Positions 53,297 through 62,424 of a DNA stretch of 64,000 nt are shown piece by piece. The DNA is from Nocardiopsis mwathae (GTDB taxonomy: Bacteria; Actinomycetota; Actinomycetes; Streptosporangiales; Streptosporangiaceae), in the NCBI RefSeq assembly GCF_014201195.1, contig NZ_JACHDS010000001.1, positions 1,736,001 through 1,800,000 on the forward strand, given 5' to 3'. Below the pieces are notes generated by a model. It was not told where the DNA came from and ran no database searches. It saw only the letters and a program-made list of their open reading frames with translations. Both the position numbers and the translations under genes were made by a program. Numbering within the stretch: the stretch's first letter is position 1; each line of letters opens with the position of its first letter.

Positions 53297-55462
53297 TCAC
53301 ACGGATCGGATCCGCGGGGACAACCCCGTTCGCGCGGCCGCGAACGCGTGCGCGTCGGCCGCGAGTTCGATGGCGCTGGTCACCGCGCGCGGTCCGTGCC
53401 CGACGTCGCGCTCGTAGCGGAGCAGCACAGGGCGGTCGGGGGAGGTGGCGGCGCTCAGCGCCGCGCACATCTTGCGCGGGTGTGCGGCGTCGGTCCGGGT
53501 GTCGCCGTGGAAGCCGGTGAGCAGCACGGCCGGGTAGCGGCAGCCGTGGCTGCGCAGCGCCCGGTGGTAGGGGGAGTAGGACATCAGTGCGGCGAAGTCG
53601 ACGGGGTCGGCCGTGGTGCCGAACTCCCGGGTCCACAGCCGTCCGAGCCCCAGCTGCTCGAAGCGGGCCATGTCGGCCAGCGGTGCCGAGGCGATGACGG
53701 CCGCGCACAGGTCGGGGCGCATGGTGGCGGCGGCGAGGACGAGCAGCCCGCCGGCCGAGCCGCCCGACAGGCACAGCTGCCCGCGCGAGCAGTACCCGCA
53801 GTCGACGAGCGTGTCGGCCGCGGCGACGAGGTCCTGGACGGAGCGGATCTTGTTGCGCCGCGCGCCGCGCATGTGCCAGTCCTGCCCGGCGTCGCCGCCG
53901 CCGCGCACGTGGGCGACGGCGTAGCGGCCCCCGGCCAGCAGCCAGGACAGCACGGTCGCGCTGAACCCGAACCGGCGGGCGCGGCCGAAGCCGCCGTAGG
54001 CGTGCAGGATCGTGGGGCCGGGCTCGTCGAAGGGGCGGGCGGAGAAGAGGGTGACGGGGACGCTCGTGCCGTCGGCCGAGCGGCACCGGATGGTGCGGCG
54101 GCGGGGGCGGCTGCCGCGGCTGCGGCCGATCGGGACGGGCGTGCGCGGGGAAGGCCCGGAACGGGTGGTCGAGGCCGGGCGCTGCGCGGTGTCGTCCGGC
54201 GCGGGGACGGTCCAGGGCCGGGGGCGGCGCGCCCCGTGGTCGAGCACCAGCACCTTCTGCTGGGTGGCGACGTCGGCGTAGCAGAAGTAGGCGGTGTCGG
54301 GGGCGGCGTCGGCCTCCAGCCGGGTCACCATCCCCTCCCCGGGCAGCTCGACGCGGCGCAGGCGGCGGCCGTCGTGCGCGTCGTGGGCGGTGAGCTCGCT
54401 GATGCCCAGGAGGTTGCGGGTGACCAGGAGTTCGAGGGCGTCCGGTGTGCCGGTCACGGTGAACGCGTCCAGGGTCGCACCGGGGTCCTCGGGGACGATC
54501 TCGCGCCACCGCTCGGGGGCGGGGTCGCGGGGGTCGGCGGCGCAGATACGGCGGCGCGGGGCCTGGAGCGTGGTGCGCAGATAGAGGCGGCCGTCGGGGC
54601 CGACGTCGGCCTCGGAGTCGATGTCCTCACCCACGTGGACCGGCCGCAGCCGCGGTGCCCGTGCGCGGCCGCCGGAGAGGTCGGCGATCCACAGGTCGGT
54701 GCGGTGCCCGGTGCCGTGGTTCTCGGTGAGCAGCAGCCACCTGCCCCTCACCAGCCGCACGCCGGGGACGGCGCACGGGCCGGCGGTGGAGTGGACGAGG
54801 ATGTCGGGGACGCGCGGCACGGCCAGGACGCGGTGCAGCCACACGCCGGGGCGGCCGCCGCGGGAGTCGCGGCGCACGTAGTAGAAGGCGGCGTGGTGGG
54901 GGGCGGGCAGCCAGGCCACCTGGGAGTAGCGCACGCCGCGGATCGGTTCCTCGACGGGCAGCCCGCTGTCGGCGGACAGGACGCGCAGCGCGCCGCGCTC
55001 GGTGCCGCCGGTGGAGGTCTGGACGGCCACCAGGCGGCCGTCGGGGCTGGGCTCCCAGGCGTCCAGAGTGGTCCGGCCGCTGGGGTCGTGGACGGCCGGG
55101 TCGAAGACCACGCGCTCCCGCCCGTCGCGGATCGTGACGAGGCGGGGGTGGTCGGCGTCGGCGTCGCGGCGGGTGGTGAAGGCGAGGCCGCCCCGGTGGA
55201 CGGGCGGGGACCACAGTTCGGTGGCGACCAGGCGGCGGATCTGCCGGGCCAGGCGATCGCGCATCGGCCACGTGGCGGTGGCGCGTGCGAACTCCCGGGA
55301 CCGGTCGGCGAGCCACCCGCGGGTGGCGGGGGAGTCGGGGTCCTCCAGCCACCGGTAGGGGTCGGCGACGGGCCGTCCGTGCAGGGTGTCCACGACCGAC
55401 ACGAGGTCGCCCCGCCCCGGCGCCCTGGCGAGGCCCTGACGGGGTGACGCCGTGCTCACCAT
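53297..55462 (-). CDS. Prolyl oligopeptidase (S9A), RiPP-associated candidate
   Basis: This 721-residue protein has the S9A layout: N-terminal VDTLHGRPVADPYRWLEDPDSP, a seven-bladed propeller (residues 80-430), and an alpha/beta-hydrolase domain with the nucleophile SGGSAGG (about 565), an Asp region GFHGDTRTD and catalytic His in DVGHGP (about 688). There is no signal peptide. A low-complexity Arg/Pro/Ser stretch joins propeller and hydrolase. S9 enzymes remove leaders from class III lanthipeptides (FlaP-type, established), which supports a maturation role for the downstream peptide. The start at ATG 55462 matches the family beginning. Confidence 0.88.
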   Translation of the reverse strand: MVSTASPRQGLARAPGRGDLVSVVDTLHGRPVADPYRWLEDPDSPATRGWLADRSREFARATATWPMRDRLARQIRRLVATELWSPPVHRGGLAFTTRRDADADHPRLVTIRDGRERVVFDPAVHDPSGRTTLDAWEPSPDGRLVAVQTSTGGTERGALRVLSADSGLPVEEPIRGVRYSQVAWLPAPHHAAFYYVRRDSRGGRPGVWLHRVLAVPRVPDILVHSTAGPCAVPGVRLVRGRWLLLTENHGTGHRTDLWIADLSGGRARAPRLRPVHVGEDIDSEADVGPDGRLYLRTTLQAPRRRICAADPRDPAPERWREIVPEDPGATLDAFTVTGTPDALELLVTRNLLGISELTAHDAHDGRRLRRVELPGEGMVTRLEADAAPDTAYFCYADVATQQKVLVLDHGARRPRPWTVPAPDDTAQRPASTTRSGPSPRTPVPIGRSRGSRPRRRTIRCRSADGTSVPVTLFSARPFDEPGPTILHAYGGFGRARRFGFSATVLSWLLAGGRYAVAHVRGGGDAGQDWHMRGARRNKIRSVQDLVAAADTLVDCGYCSRGQLCLSGGSAGGLLVLAAATMRPDLCAAVIASAPLADMARFEQLGLGRLWTREFGTTADPVDFAALMSYSPYHRALRSHGCRYPAVLLTGFHGDTRTDAAHPRKMCAALSAATSPDRPVLLRYERDVGHGPRAVTSAIELAADAHAFAAARTGLSPRIRSV

Positions 55463-55999
55463 GGAAGGCCCGGGGAGCGGGCGGGGGCACGGGAACAGCC
55501 GCGGTGTCGGTTACGCACGCCCACATCCTTCAAGCGCTCGGTAACGGCGGTCAAGTAGCAGCTGACTGGCGGGAGGTAACAGGAAGCTGTCGGAGAAGTT
55601 ATATTACAAATCGGAAATATCTCCTTTGAACTGCGAGAACGCGCGGTCTGTGCGGCGCTTTCCTCGGTGTCCGGTGCGACTTCCAGGATGGAATGTCCTC
55701 ACTCTTCGGAGCCATGCTTGTGGACGCCGGGCCCCGTCCACCGCGGACGTCCCGGTGTTCCCGGATGCGCTCGGCGGTGATCGGACGGACGGGGCCGGGC
55801 GGGGCCGGGCGGGCGGCGCCGGTCGATTCTGGTGGATTTTCGGCTATGCACCTTTCGCAACCTTTATTGGGCCTTGGGCGTCTCACCGGTGAACGGGTGC
55901 GTGAAATCACGCGAAATCATGCGAAATCACCACGGCGGGCGCGGCAGCCGAACAGGCGACACGTGCACCGGCGGGAACTCGAAAACGGGGAGCGCGGAC
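55463..55999. other. Divergent regulatory region, 537 bp
   Basis: AT-rich sequence at 55590-55625 (TTATATTACAAATCGG) is the likely promoter zone for the peptidase operon. Three 10-bp direct repeats occur at 55901-55930. I find no supported gene. Confidence 0.5.
55901..55930. repeat. Three 10-bp direct repeats before a secreted-protein gene
   Basis: GTGAAATCAC, GCGAAATCAT and GCGAAATCAC follow each other without gap, one helical turn apart. It looks like a cooperative regulator site, 70-100 bp upstream of the ATG at 56000. Confidence 0.55.
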
Positions 56000-57097
56000 A
56001 TGACCACAACGGCACGCAGGGCGGCGCGCGCGGCCCTCGCATCGGCGGTGGCGCTGGGCGTCGCCGCGGCGGGCTCGGGCACGGCGGCCAACGCCGAAAC
56101 GGAGTGGCGGATTCTGCACGGCGGCCAGAGCCTCGGCGGGTCCTTCGGCGCGGTCGCGGCCGCCGACGCCGACCACATCTGGGCGTTCGGCGACGACCAG
56201 GCCCAGTCGGACGGCGCGACCTGGGTGTACGGCTGGGACGGGCGGCAGTGGACCCGGGAGGACCTGCCCGAGCAGTGGAGCCTGGTCCCCGAGGTCGCCG
56301 ACGCCTCCGCCCCCGACAACGTCTGGGCCGCCGGGCGGGGCGCGGACCGGCAGGCGGGAACGCTGCGCTACGACGGCGAGGAATGGCGCACCTTCGACCT
56401 GGACCCGGCGCTGTGGCCCAACGACATCGCGGCGGTGGCCCCCGACGACGTCTGGCTGCTGGGTGGAATTCCCGGCGACCCGCCACGTGCCGCGCGCTTC
56501 GACGGCGAGATCTGGCGCGACTACTCCGCACCCCGGGTGGGCGGGGCGCTGTCCGCCCTGGACTCCGGTGACATCATCGCGGTCGGAGAGGCCGACGACC
56601 GCCCCGCCGTCGACCGGTGGAACGGTGAGGAATGGGTGCCCATGGCCGCGCCCGAGGTGGACGTGCCCCCGGGGGAGTCCGGTGCGGCCCTCACCGACGT
56701 CCTCGCCCGCGCCGACGACGACATCTGGGCGGTCGGCCACATCCACTACAAGGACCCCGACGACGTGGCCCACCGGAAGCCGATCCTCGCCCACTGGGAC
56801 GGAACGGAGTGGGACACGACCGTCGAGGAGAGCGACACCGGCTACGACGTGGTCGTCGACGACGGGGCCGGCGGCGTGTGGATCCGCGAGAGCCACTGGA
56901 ACCCCACCTACCTCCACCGGGCGGCCGACGGCGCCGTCACCCGCCACACCGTGGACGGCGGCGAGTACGACCTGGCCGTCTTCGGAATGGCCCACGTCCC
57001 GGGCACCCACCGGGTCGTGGCGGCCGGCACCGCCTTCGAGAAGGGCGACCCCGACGAGTTCCACGACTACGGCGTCATCCTCGGCCACGGGTTCTAG
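56000..57097 (+). CDS. Secreted beta-propeller-like protein
   Basis: This 365-residue protein has a signal peptide (1-32, AAGSGTAANAET). The mature protein repeats a blade with the consensus (A/P)D(D/H/N)(I/V)WA(F/V/A)G: ADHIWAFG, PDNVWAAG, PDDVWLLG, DDDIWAVG. Between them are WDG.(Q/E)W segments (YGWDGRQWTRED, RWNGEEWVPM, HWDGTEWDTT). This fits a 6- or 7-bladed extracellular propeller, as in kelch- or Asp-box-like proteins. Its ligand is unknown. ATG 56000 follows GGGGAG. It may be regulated at the 10-bp repeats upstream. Confidence 0.78.
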   Translation: MTTTARRAARAALASAVALGVAAAGSGTAANAETEWRILHGGQSLGGSFGAVAAADADHIWAFGDDQAQSDGATWVYGWDGRQWTREDLPEQWSLVPEVADASAPDNVWAAGRGADRQAGTLRYDGEEWRTFDLDPALWPNDIAAVAPDDVWLLGGIPGDPPRAARFDGEIWRDYSAPRVGGALSALDSGDIIAVGEADDRPAVDRWNGEEWVPMAAPEVDVPPGESGAALTDVLARADDDIWAVGHIHYKDPDDVAHRKPILAHWDGTEWDTTVEESDTGYDVVVDDGAGGVWIRESHWNPTYLHRAADGAVTRHTVDGGEYDLAVFGMAHVPGTHRVVAAGTAFEKGDPDEFHDYGVILGHGF

Positions 57098-57348
57098 CCG
57101 AACCGGCCACCGGGGTCGGCGCCGCGACGGGGCGGCCGGACACCCGGCCGAGGCGTGCGGTCACGGCACGGCGGTCGGGCATCACCCGTGGCGAGGGCGG
57201 GCACGGGCGACCGCAGCACGGCCAACGCGACCGACGGCGACCGCCGCACCGGGTGGAACGGCCGGAGGTCGCGACCCGCGCCGACTTCGGTCGATGCCCT
57301 GGCCGCGGCACGGCGGCGCGGGCCGGGGCGAGGGTAGCGTCGTTACCC

Positions 57349-58527
57349 ATGGAAGGTCCCGATCCCCGGCCCGCCCACCGGCGCAGACTGCGCGACCGGT
57401 GCGTCGACGCCGCACTGTTCGCCTGCGCGGTGCTCTTCGGGCTGCTGGTCCTCCTGGAACGCAGCGGCCCGCCCCCGTGGCCGCAGTGGCTGGTGGCCGT
57501 CGAGTACGCCCTCGGCGCCCTGAGCTGCCTGGCCCTGTGGCTGCGGCGCCGGTGGCCGGTCGCCCTCGCGGTCGTGCTCGTCGTCCTGGCCAGCGCCATC
57601 GAACTGGTGGCCGGAGCCGCGCTGGTGGCGCTGTTCACCGTCGCGGTGCACCGGCCCTGGCGGACCACCGCCGCCGTCGCCGGGCTGTCCGTCGCCCTCG
57701 GCGCCGTCGTCGTCGCGCTGCACTCCGGCCCGGTCATGCCGCGCGCCCTCGACGAGCTGCTGGGCACCAGCATCCTGCTGGGGCTGGTCGGCTGGGGCCT
57801 GTTCATCCGCCACCGGCGCCAGCTCGTGCTGTCCCTGCGCGACCGCGCCGAGCGCGCCGAGACCGAGGCCCGCCTCCGCGCGGAACAGGCGCAGCTGCTG
57901 GCCCGCGAGCAGATCGCCCGCGAGATGCACGACATCCTGGGCCACCGCCTCTCCCTGCTCAGCGTGCACGCCGGTGCGCTGGAGTTCCGGCCCGACGCCC
58001 GCCCCGAGGACATCGCCCGCACCGCCGGGGTCATCCGGGAGAGCGCCCACCAGGCCCTCCAGGACCTGCGCGAGGTCATCGGCGTGCTGCGCGCCCCCAC
58101 CGAGGAGCTGCCCCAGCCCACCTTCGCCGACGTACGCGGGCTCGTCGCCGAGTCCTCCCGCGCCGGGACACCGGTCGAGCTCGACGAGGACATCACCGGA
58201 ACCGTCCCCGACACCGTCGGCCGCACCGCCTACCGCATCGTCCAGGAGGCACTCACCAACGCCCGCAAGCACGCGCCCGGCGCCCCCGTCCATGTCGCCC
58301 TCGCGGGACGGCCCGGGGAGGGGCTGACCGTCGAGGTCCGCAATCCCCTTCGCGGCGGCGGTCCACGGGCGGGCACGCCCGTGCCCGCCGGGGCGCCCGC
58401 CGCGAAGGCCGGCCACGGCCTGCTCGGACTGGCCGAGCGCGCCGCCATCGTCGGCGGGCGCCTGCGCCACGGCCCCACGACCTCCGGCGACTTCCGGGTC
58501 GAGGCCTGGCTACCCTGGCCCGCATGA
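57349..58527 (+). CDS. NarL-type sensor histidine kinase
   Basis: This 392-residue kinase has four to six helices (residues 18-155) with almost no outside domain, then HisKA_3 with REMHDILGHRLSLLSVHAGAL (phospho-His in MHD motif, near residue 191) and an HATPase domain: VQEALTNARKHAPG and GHGLLGLAERA. It phosphorylates the LuxR-type regulator encoded next, with which it overlaps by ATGA. ATG 57349 is chosen. It is a typical membrane-stress sensor design. Confidence 0.9.
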   Translation: MEGPDPRPAHRRRLRDRCVDAALFACAVLFGLLVLLERSGPPPWPQWLVAVEYALGALSCLALWLRRRWPVALAVVLVVLASAIELVAGAALVALFTVAVHRPWRTTAAVAGLSVALGAVVVALHSGPVMPRALDELLGTSILLGLVGWGLFIRHRRQLVLSLRDRAERAETEARLRAEQAQLLAREQIAREMHDILGHRLSLLSVHAGALEFRPDARPEDIARTAGVIRESAHQALQDLREVIGVLRAPTEELPQPTFADVRGLVAESSRAGTPVELDEDITGTVPDTVGRTAYRIVQEALTNARKHAPGAPVHVALAGRPGEGLTVEVRNPLRGGGPRAGTPVPAGAPAAKAGHGLLGLAERAAIVGGRLRHGPTTSGDFRVEAWLPWPA

Positions 58528-59207
58528 CCTCACCCGGGACCCAGCACATCCGCGTGCTCATCGTCGACGACGACCCCCTGCTCCGCGCCGGACTCGCCAT
58601 GATGCTGGGAGGCGCCCCCGACATCGAGGTGGTCGCCGAGGCCGGCGACGGAACCGAGGTCGCCTCAGCGGTCGACCGGCACGCGCCGGACGTCGTCCTC
58701 ATGGACATCCGGATGCCGGCCATGGACGGCCTGGCCGCCACCGAGGCCCTGCGCGCCCGCACCCGCGCGCCCGAGGTCGTCATCCTGACCACCTTCGACG
58801 CCGACACCCACGTGCTGCGCGCCCTGCGTGCGGGCGCCGCCGGATTCGTCCTCAAGGACACCCCGCCCGCCGAGATCGTCGAGGCCGTGCGGCGGGTGGC
58901 CACGGGCGAACCCGTGCTGTCCCCGGCGGTCACCCGCCGCCTGATCGACCGGGTCACCGAGTCCGACGAGGACCTGCGCCGCCGCCGGGCCCGGGAACGC
59001 CTCACCCTGCTCAACGAGCGGGAGCGCGAGGTGGCCGTGGCCATCGGCGGCGGCCGCTCCAACGCCGAGATCGCCGCGAGCCTGTACATGAGCGTGCCGA
59101 CGGTCAAGTCGCACGTCTCGCGCATCCTCACCAAGCTCGACCTGAACAACCGGGTCCAGGTCGCCCTGCTCGCCCACGACGCCGGCCTGCTCGACGGCGC
59201 CGACTGA
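58524..59207 (+). CDS. NarL/LuxR family response regulator
   Basis: This 227-residue regulator has a receiver domain (VDDDPLLRAGLAMML, phospho-acceptor Asp in VVLMDIRMPAMDG, Lys in FVLKDTPP) and a LuxR helix-turn-helix (LTLLNEREREVAVAIGGGRS; AEIAASLYMSVPTVKSHVSR). Its ATG overlaps the kinase stop, so the two are a pair. Palindromic element copy 4 follows 30 bp after the stop and is its probable terminator. Confidence 0.93.
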   Translation: MTSPGTQHIRVLIVDDDPLLRAGLAMMLGGAPDIEVVAEAGDGTEVASAVDRHAPDVVLMDIRMPAMDGLAATEALRARTRAPEVVILTTFDADTHVLRALRAGAAGFVLKDTPPAEIVEAVRRVATGEPVLSPAVTRRLIDRVTESDEDLRRRRARERLTLLNEREREVAVAIGGGRSNAEIAASLYMSVPTVKSHVSRILTKLDLNNRVQVALLAHDAGLLDGAD

Positions 59208-59239
59208 CCCCCTCCCCGCCCCCGACCCGCGCCTCCCTC

Positions 59240-59303
59240 CGTTGATCTCGGAGATATCGGGGTGAAAATCGCGGCCGAGGCCCCGATATCTCCGAGATCA
59301 ACG
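59240..59303. repeat. Palindromic element, copy 4
   Basis: Perfect 23-bp arms (59240-59262, 59281-59303) flank an 18-nt loop. It reads CTCCGTTGATCTCGGAGATA at the left, fitting the family pattern. It lies between genes in tandem orientation. Confidence 0.8.
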
Positions 59304-59452
59304 ACGAGAGGGGCGGTGGTCGACTTCGGTCGCGGTGGCCGATACCGAAGGACGATGCCCCGGCCCGGCGGCTCGCCCTAGCGTCGGGGGCGTACCTCGC
59401 CGCCGGCCCCGGTCGGCGGCATCCGTCCCGAGGAGAAGCGAAGAACCGCGCC

Positions 59453-60151
59453 ATGGAATCGCCGATGAGCCGCCCCGAGAACACCACCGTCGTCCGCGAG
59501 CACGTGTGGTGGATCGGCCTGCCCCTGATCGGCGCCGGACTCGGCTGGCTGCTGAGGTCCGTCGCCGGGTGGGTGGCATCCCTGGAATGGGCGCCGTTCC
59601 AAGGCCCGTTCAAGCTCGTCGCCGCCCTGCCCGAACCCGTCGCCACCATCGGCGCCCTCGCACTGGGCGCGGCGGCCGGACTGGTCCTGGCCGTGCTGTG
59701 GTGGGCCGAGAGTCTGACGGTCACCGTGACCGACGACGGGGTCGAGCTGAAGCGCGGCGACAGCGCCCAGGACTTCCGGCGCTCCTCGGTGCACGCGGCC
59801 TTCCTCGACGGCGGACACCTCGTGCTGCTCGGCGGCGGCACCCGCGAGCTGGCCCGGGAGAAGTGCGACCTGGACGCCGCGGCCCTGGCGGGCGCGTTCA
59901 CCGCCCGCGGATACGCGTGGCTGGCCGACGGCGACCCCCACCGCGAGGAGTTCCGGCGCTGGGTCGAGGGCGCCCCCGAGCTGTCCGCGTCGGCCGACGC
60001 CCTGTTCCGGGCCCGCCAGCGCGCACTGGAGGAGAAGGACGGGGACGACGCCGCCGAGCTCCGCCGCGAACTCGCCAAGCTCGGCATCGTCGTCCGGGAG
60101 GAGAAGAAGCGCCAGTACTGGCGTGCCGCCGACACCGGCGACCGCCCCTGA
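59453..60151 (+). CDS. YqeB-like membrane protein
   Basis: This 232-residue protein has two helices (residues 20-43 and 60-84) followed by a pleckstrin-like cytoplasmic domain (LTVTVTDDGVELKRGDSAQD, HLVLLGGGTRELAREKCD). The rest is an alpha-helical charged tail (ALEEKDGDDAAELRREL). This matches the actinobacterial YqeB-like proteins in the literature only by layout; the role is unknown. The start ATG 59453 has GAGGAG further upstream than ideal, so the first codons are uncertain. Confidence 0.75.
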   Translation: MESPMSRPENTTVVREHVWWIGLPLIGAGLGWLLRSVAGWVASLEWAPFQGPFKLVAALPEPVATIGALALGAAAGLVLAVLWWAESLTVTVTDDGVELKRGDSAQDFRRSSVHAAFLDGGHLVLLGGGTRELAREKCDLDAAALAGAFTARGYAWLADGDPHREEFRRWVEGAPELSASADALFRARQRALEEKDGDDAAELRRELAKLGIVVREEKKRQYWRAADTGDRP

Positions 60152-60252
60152 CCGGCGTCGGCGCCGCCGGTGCGGCCTCCGCGTTCGCGGCGATCCCCTT
60201 TCGTCCGCCTCTTTCATCCGCCTCTCATACGCGGCCGCCACGATCGGGCCCC

Positions 60253-62322
60253 ATGGCAGAAGAACCGCATGAGCACCGCGCGACCTCCGCAGCGCCTCCG
60301 CCCGCAGCCACCGACTCCGCCCGCCCGCCGCGGCCCCGCCCCGGCCGACTGCTGGCCGGGATCGCCGCCTGCGTCGGCGTGGGTGTGGCCGTGCCGCTGG
60401 CCGTCGCAGCGGCCGCACAGCCCGCCGCCGCACCGGTCCGAGTCGAGGACGGATCGGTCATCGTTCCCATCCGAGGCGGCGACGCCGTGGTCGACACGGC
60501 CACGCTGGCCGTCACCGCCCGGCCCGACACGGACGGCGGCCCGCGCACCCTGTCCGAATCCGCCGAGCAGGACCTGGGCGAACCCGGCGACGTCGCGGTC
60601 GACGGCGACGGCGCCCACTGGTCCTACCCCGACCTCGGGCTGGAGGCCACGGCGACCGCCGAGCAGGGCCGCCTCGCCGTCGAGCTGCGCTCCACCGCCG
60701 AGGCCGCCGCCGACACCACCCTCACCTGGCCGGTGACCGGCACCGACCCCGCCGCCTCCGCCGTGGATTTCCCCCGCGGGGAGGGCCTGTCGGTCCCGCT
60801 CGACGACGACTTCTGGAACTCCGAGGACGCCGGGCTGGCCGGGACGGACATCGACATGAGTTCCGGGCTGACCATGCCCTTCTGGGGGATCGACCTGGGC
60901 GGGCTCGGCGCCGCCTACAGCGTGGGCGACGACGGCATCGGGACCCTGCTGCGCTTCGTCTCCGACGGCGGGCGGCTGTCCAACGAGGCCGAGCACACCT
61001 TCTCCGGGGCGTCCGGGACCCTCGACTACGCGGTGACGATCGCCCTGACCGGCGCCGAGCCCACCGCCGCGGCGGCCGACTACCGCTCCCTGCTCAAGGA
61101 GCGCGGGCGGCTCGGCTCGCTCAGGGCGAAGATCGCGGCCAACCCCGAGGTCCAGAAGCTCATCGGCGCCTTCCACGCCTACACCTGGGGCGCCGGCAGC
61201 CGTGCCGAGGGCATCGCGCGGATGCGGGAGCTGGGGATCGGACGCATGTGGCTCGGCTACGACCCCGAGAGCGCGCCGATGGACGCCGAGGCGGTGGGCG
61301 CCGCCGACGACGCCGGGTACCTCGTCGGCCCCTACGACTCTTGGGCCAACGCCCAGGACCCCGCCGATTCCGACACGGCCCTGTCGGTCTGGCCCGACGG
61401 TGTCTACCCGCGTGACTGCGTCATCGAGGCCGACGGCACACCGAAGACCGGCTTCGGCGGCCGCGGCTGCTACCTGAGCTCCCAGGCCGTCGCCGACGGC
61501 GACGAGCTCCGGGAGTCCATCGCCGAGCGGGTGAGGGACCTGACCGCCAACGGCGCCACCGGCTACTTCCTCGACGTCGACGCCGCGGGTGAGCTCTTCG
61601 ACGACCACAGCCCCGACCACCCGATGACCCAGGCCCGGGACCGCGACAACCGCATCGAGCGGATGCGCGGCCTGACCGAGGACGACGGCCTGGTCCTCGG
61701 CTCGGAGTCGGCCGTCGGCTGGGCCAATGAGGTGATCGCGTTCGACCACGGCTCCTCCACCCCGGTCGCCGACGGCCTGTGGGCGGCCCAGCGGGACCGG
61801 GAGAGCTGGGGCGCCTGGGCCCCGGCGAGCGGCCCGAAGTTCTTCTTCAAGCCCGCGACCCTGCCCGAGCCGGTCGCCACGGCCATGTTCGACCCCGCCT
61901 ACCGGGTCCCGCTGTACCAGACCGTGCTGCACGACTCGGTGATCGGTACCGACCGCTGGGAGCTGCCCCTCTACAAGCTCCCCGACCGGAAGCGCGACCG
62001 TGTCCTGCTCGCGATGCTCTACAACACCCCGATCAACCTGGTGCTCAACGACGACGAGCTCGACGCGCACGGCGAGGAGATCGCCGAGCTGCAGAACTAC
62101 TTCCAGCCGCTGCACGAGGCGGCGGCCACCGAGCCCATGACCGGCTTCGCCTACCTGTCCGACGACCATCTGGTGCAGCGCACCGGGTTCGGCGACGGGG
62201 CGCTGACCGTCACCGCCAACTTCGGCGACGCGGCCGACCCCGGCACCGGACTGCCGGGCGGCTGCGTCGAGGCGAGTGTCGACGGCGGTGCGCCCCGGCG
62301 CCTGTGCCCCGAGGCGGCCTGA
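60253..62322 (+). CDS. Putative secreted glycoside hydrolase (GH101/DUF5696-like)
   Basis: This 689-residue protein has an N-terminal cytoplasmic stretch and a signal-anchor helix (residues 34-57). Two parts follow: a beta-sandwich (60-290) and a TIM-barrel-like domain (300-620) with GYFLDVDAAG (Asp, nucleophile position), LVLGSESAVGWANEVIAFDHG (Glu, acid/base position) and AMLYNTPINLVLNDDEL. That is the pattern of GH101/GH129-like endo-glycosidases and DUF5696. Enzyme class is inferred; the substrate is unknown. Two Cys near the end (GGCVEAS, LCPEAA) may pair. ATG 60253 is the only fitting start. Confidence 0.7.
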   Translation: MAEEPHEHRATSAAPPPAATDSARPPRPRPGRLLAGIAACVGVGVAVPLAVAAAAQPAAAPVRVEDGSVIVPIRGGDAVVDTATLAVTARPDTDGGPRTLSESAEQDLGEPGDVAVDGDGAHWSYPDLGLEATATAEQGRLAVELRSTAEAAADTTLTWPVTGTDPAASAVDFPRGEGLSVPLDDDFWNSEDAGLAGTDIDMSSGLTMPFWGIDLGGLGAAYSVGDDGIGTLLRFVSDGGRLSNEAEHTFSGASGTLDYAVTIALTGAEPTAAAADYRSLLKERGRLGSLRAKIAANPEVQKLIGAFHAYTWGAGSRAEGIARMRELGIGRMWLGYDPESAPMDAEAVGAADDAGYLVGPYDSWANAQDPADSDTALSVWPDGVYPRDCVIEADGTPKTGFGGRGCYLSSQAVADGDELRESIAERVRDLTANGATGYFLDVDAAGELFDDHSPDHPMTQARDRDNRIERMRGLTEDDGLVLGSESAVGWANEVIAFDHGSSTPVADGLWAAQRDRESWGAWAPASGPKFFFKPATLPEPVATAMFDPAYRVPLYQTVLHDSVIGTDRWELPLYKLPDRKRDRVLLAMLYNTPINLVLNDDELDAHGEEIAELQNYFQPLHEAAATEPMTGFAYLSDDHLVQRTGFGDGALTVTANFGDAADPGTGLPGGCVEASVDGGAPRRLCPEAA

Positions 62323-62424
62323 CCACGGGCCCCTGACACCGCCGTTCCCCCGAGACCATCGGAGGGAATACCGCCATGGGGTAGCGTCCCCGGCGTGCGG
62401 GGGACCGGTGACGCGGAGAGGCGG

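Noticed and set aside
53348-55447. Long plus-strand frame opposite the S9 peptidase
   Set aside because: It is antisense to a gene with full catalytic motifs, and its translation is Gly/Ala/Val filler.
55599-55910. 103-codon minus-strand frame upstream of the propeller gene
   Set aside because: Its composition is Pro/Arg-rich shadow sequence and it overlaps the likely promoter and the 10-bp repeats.
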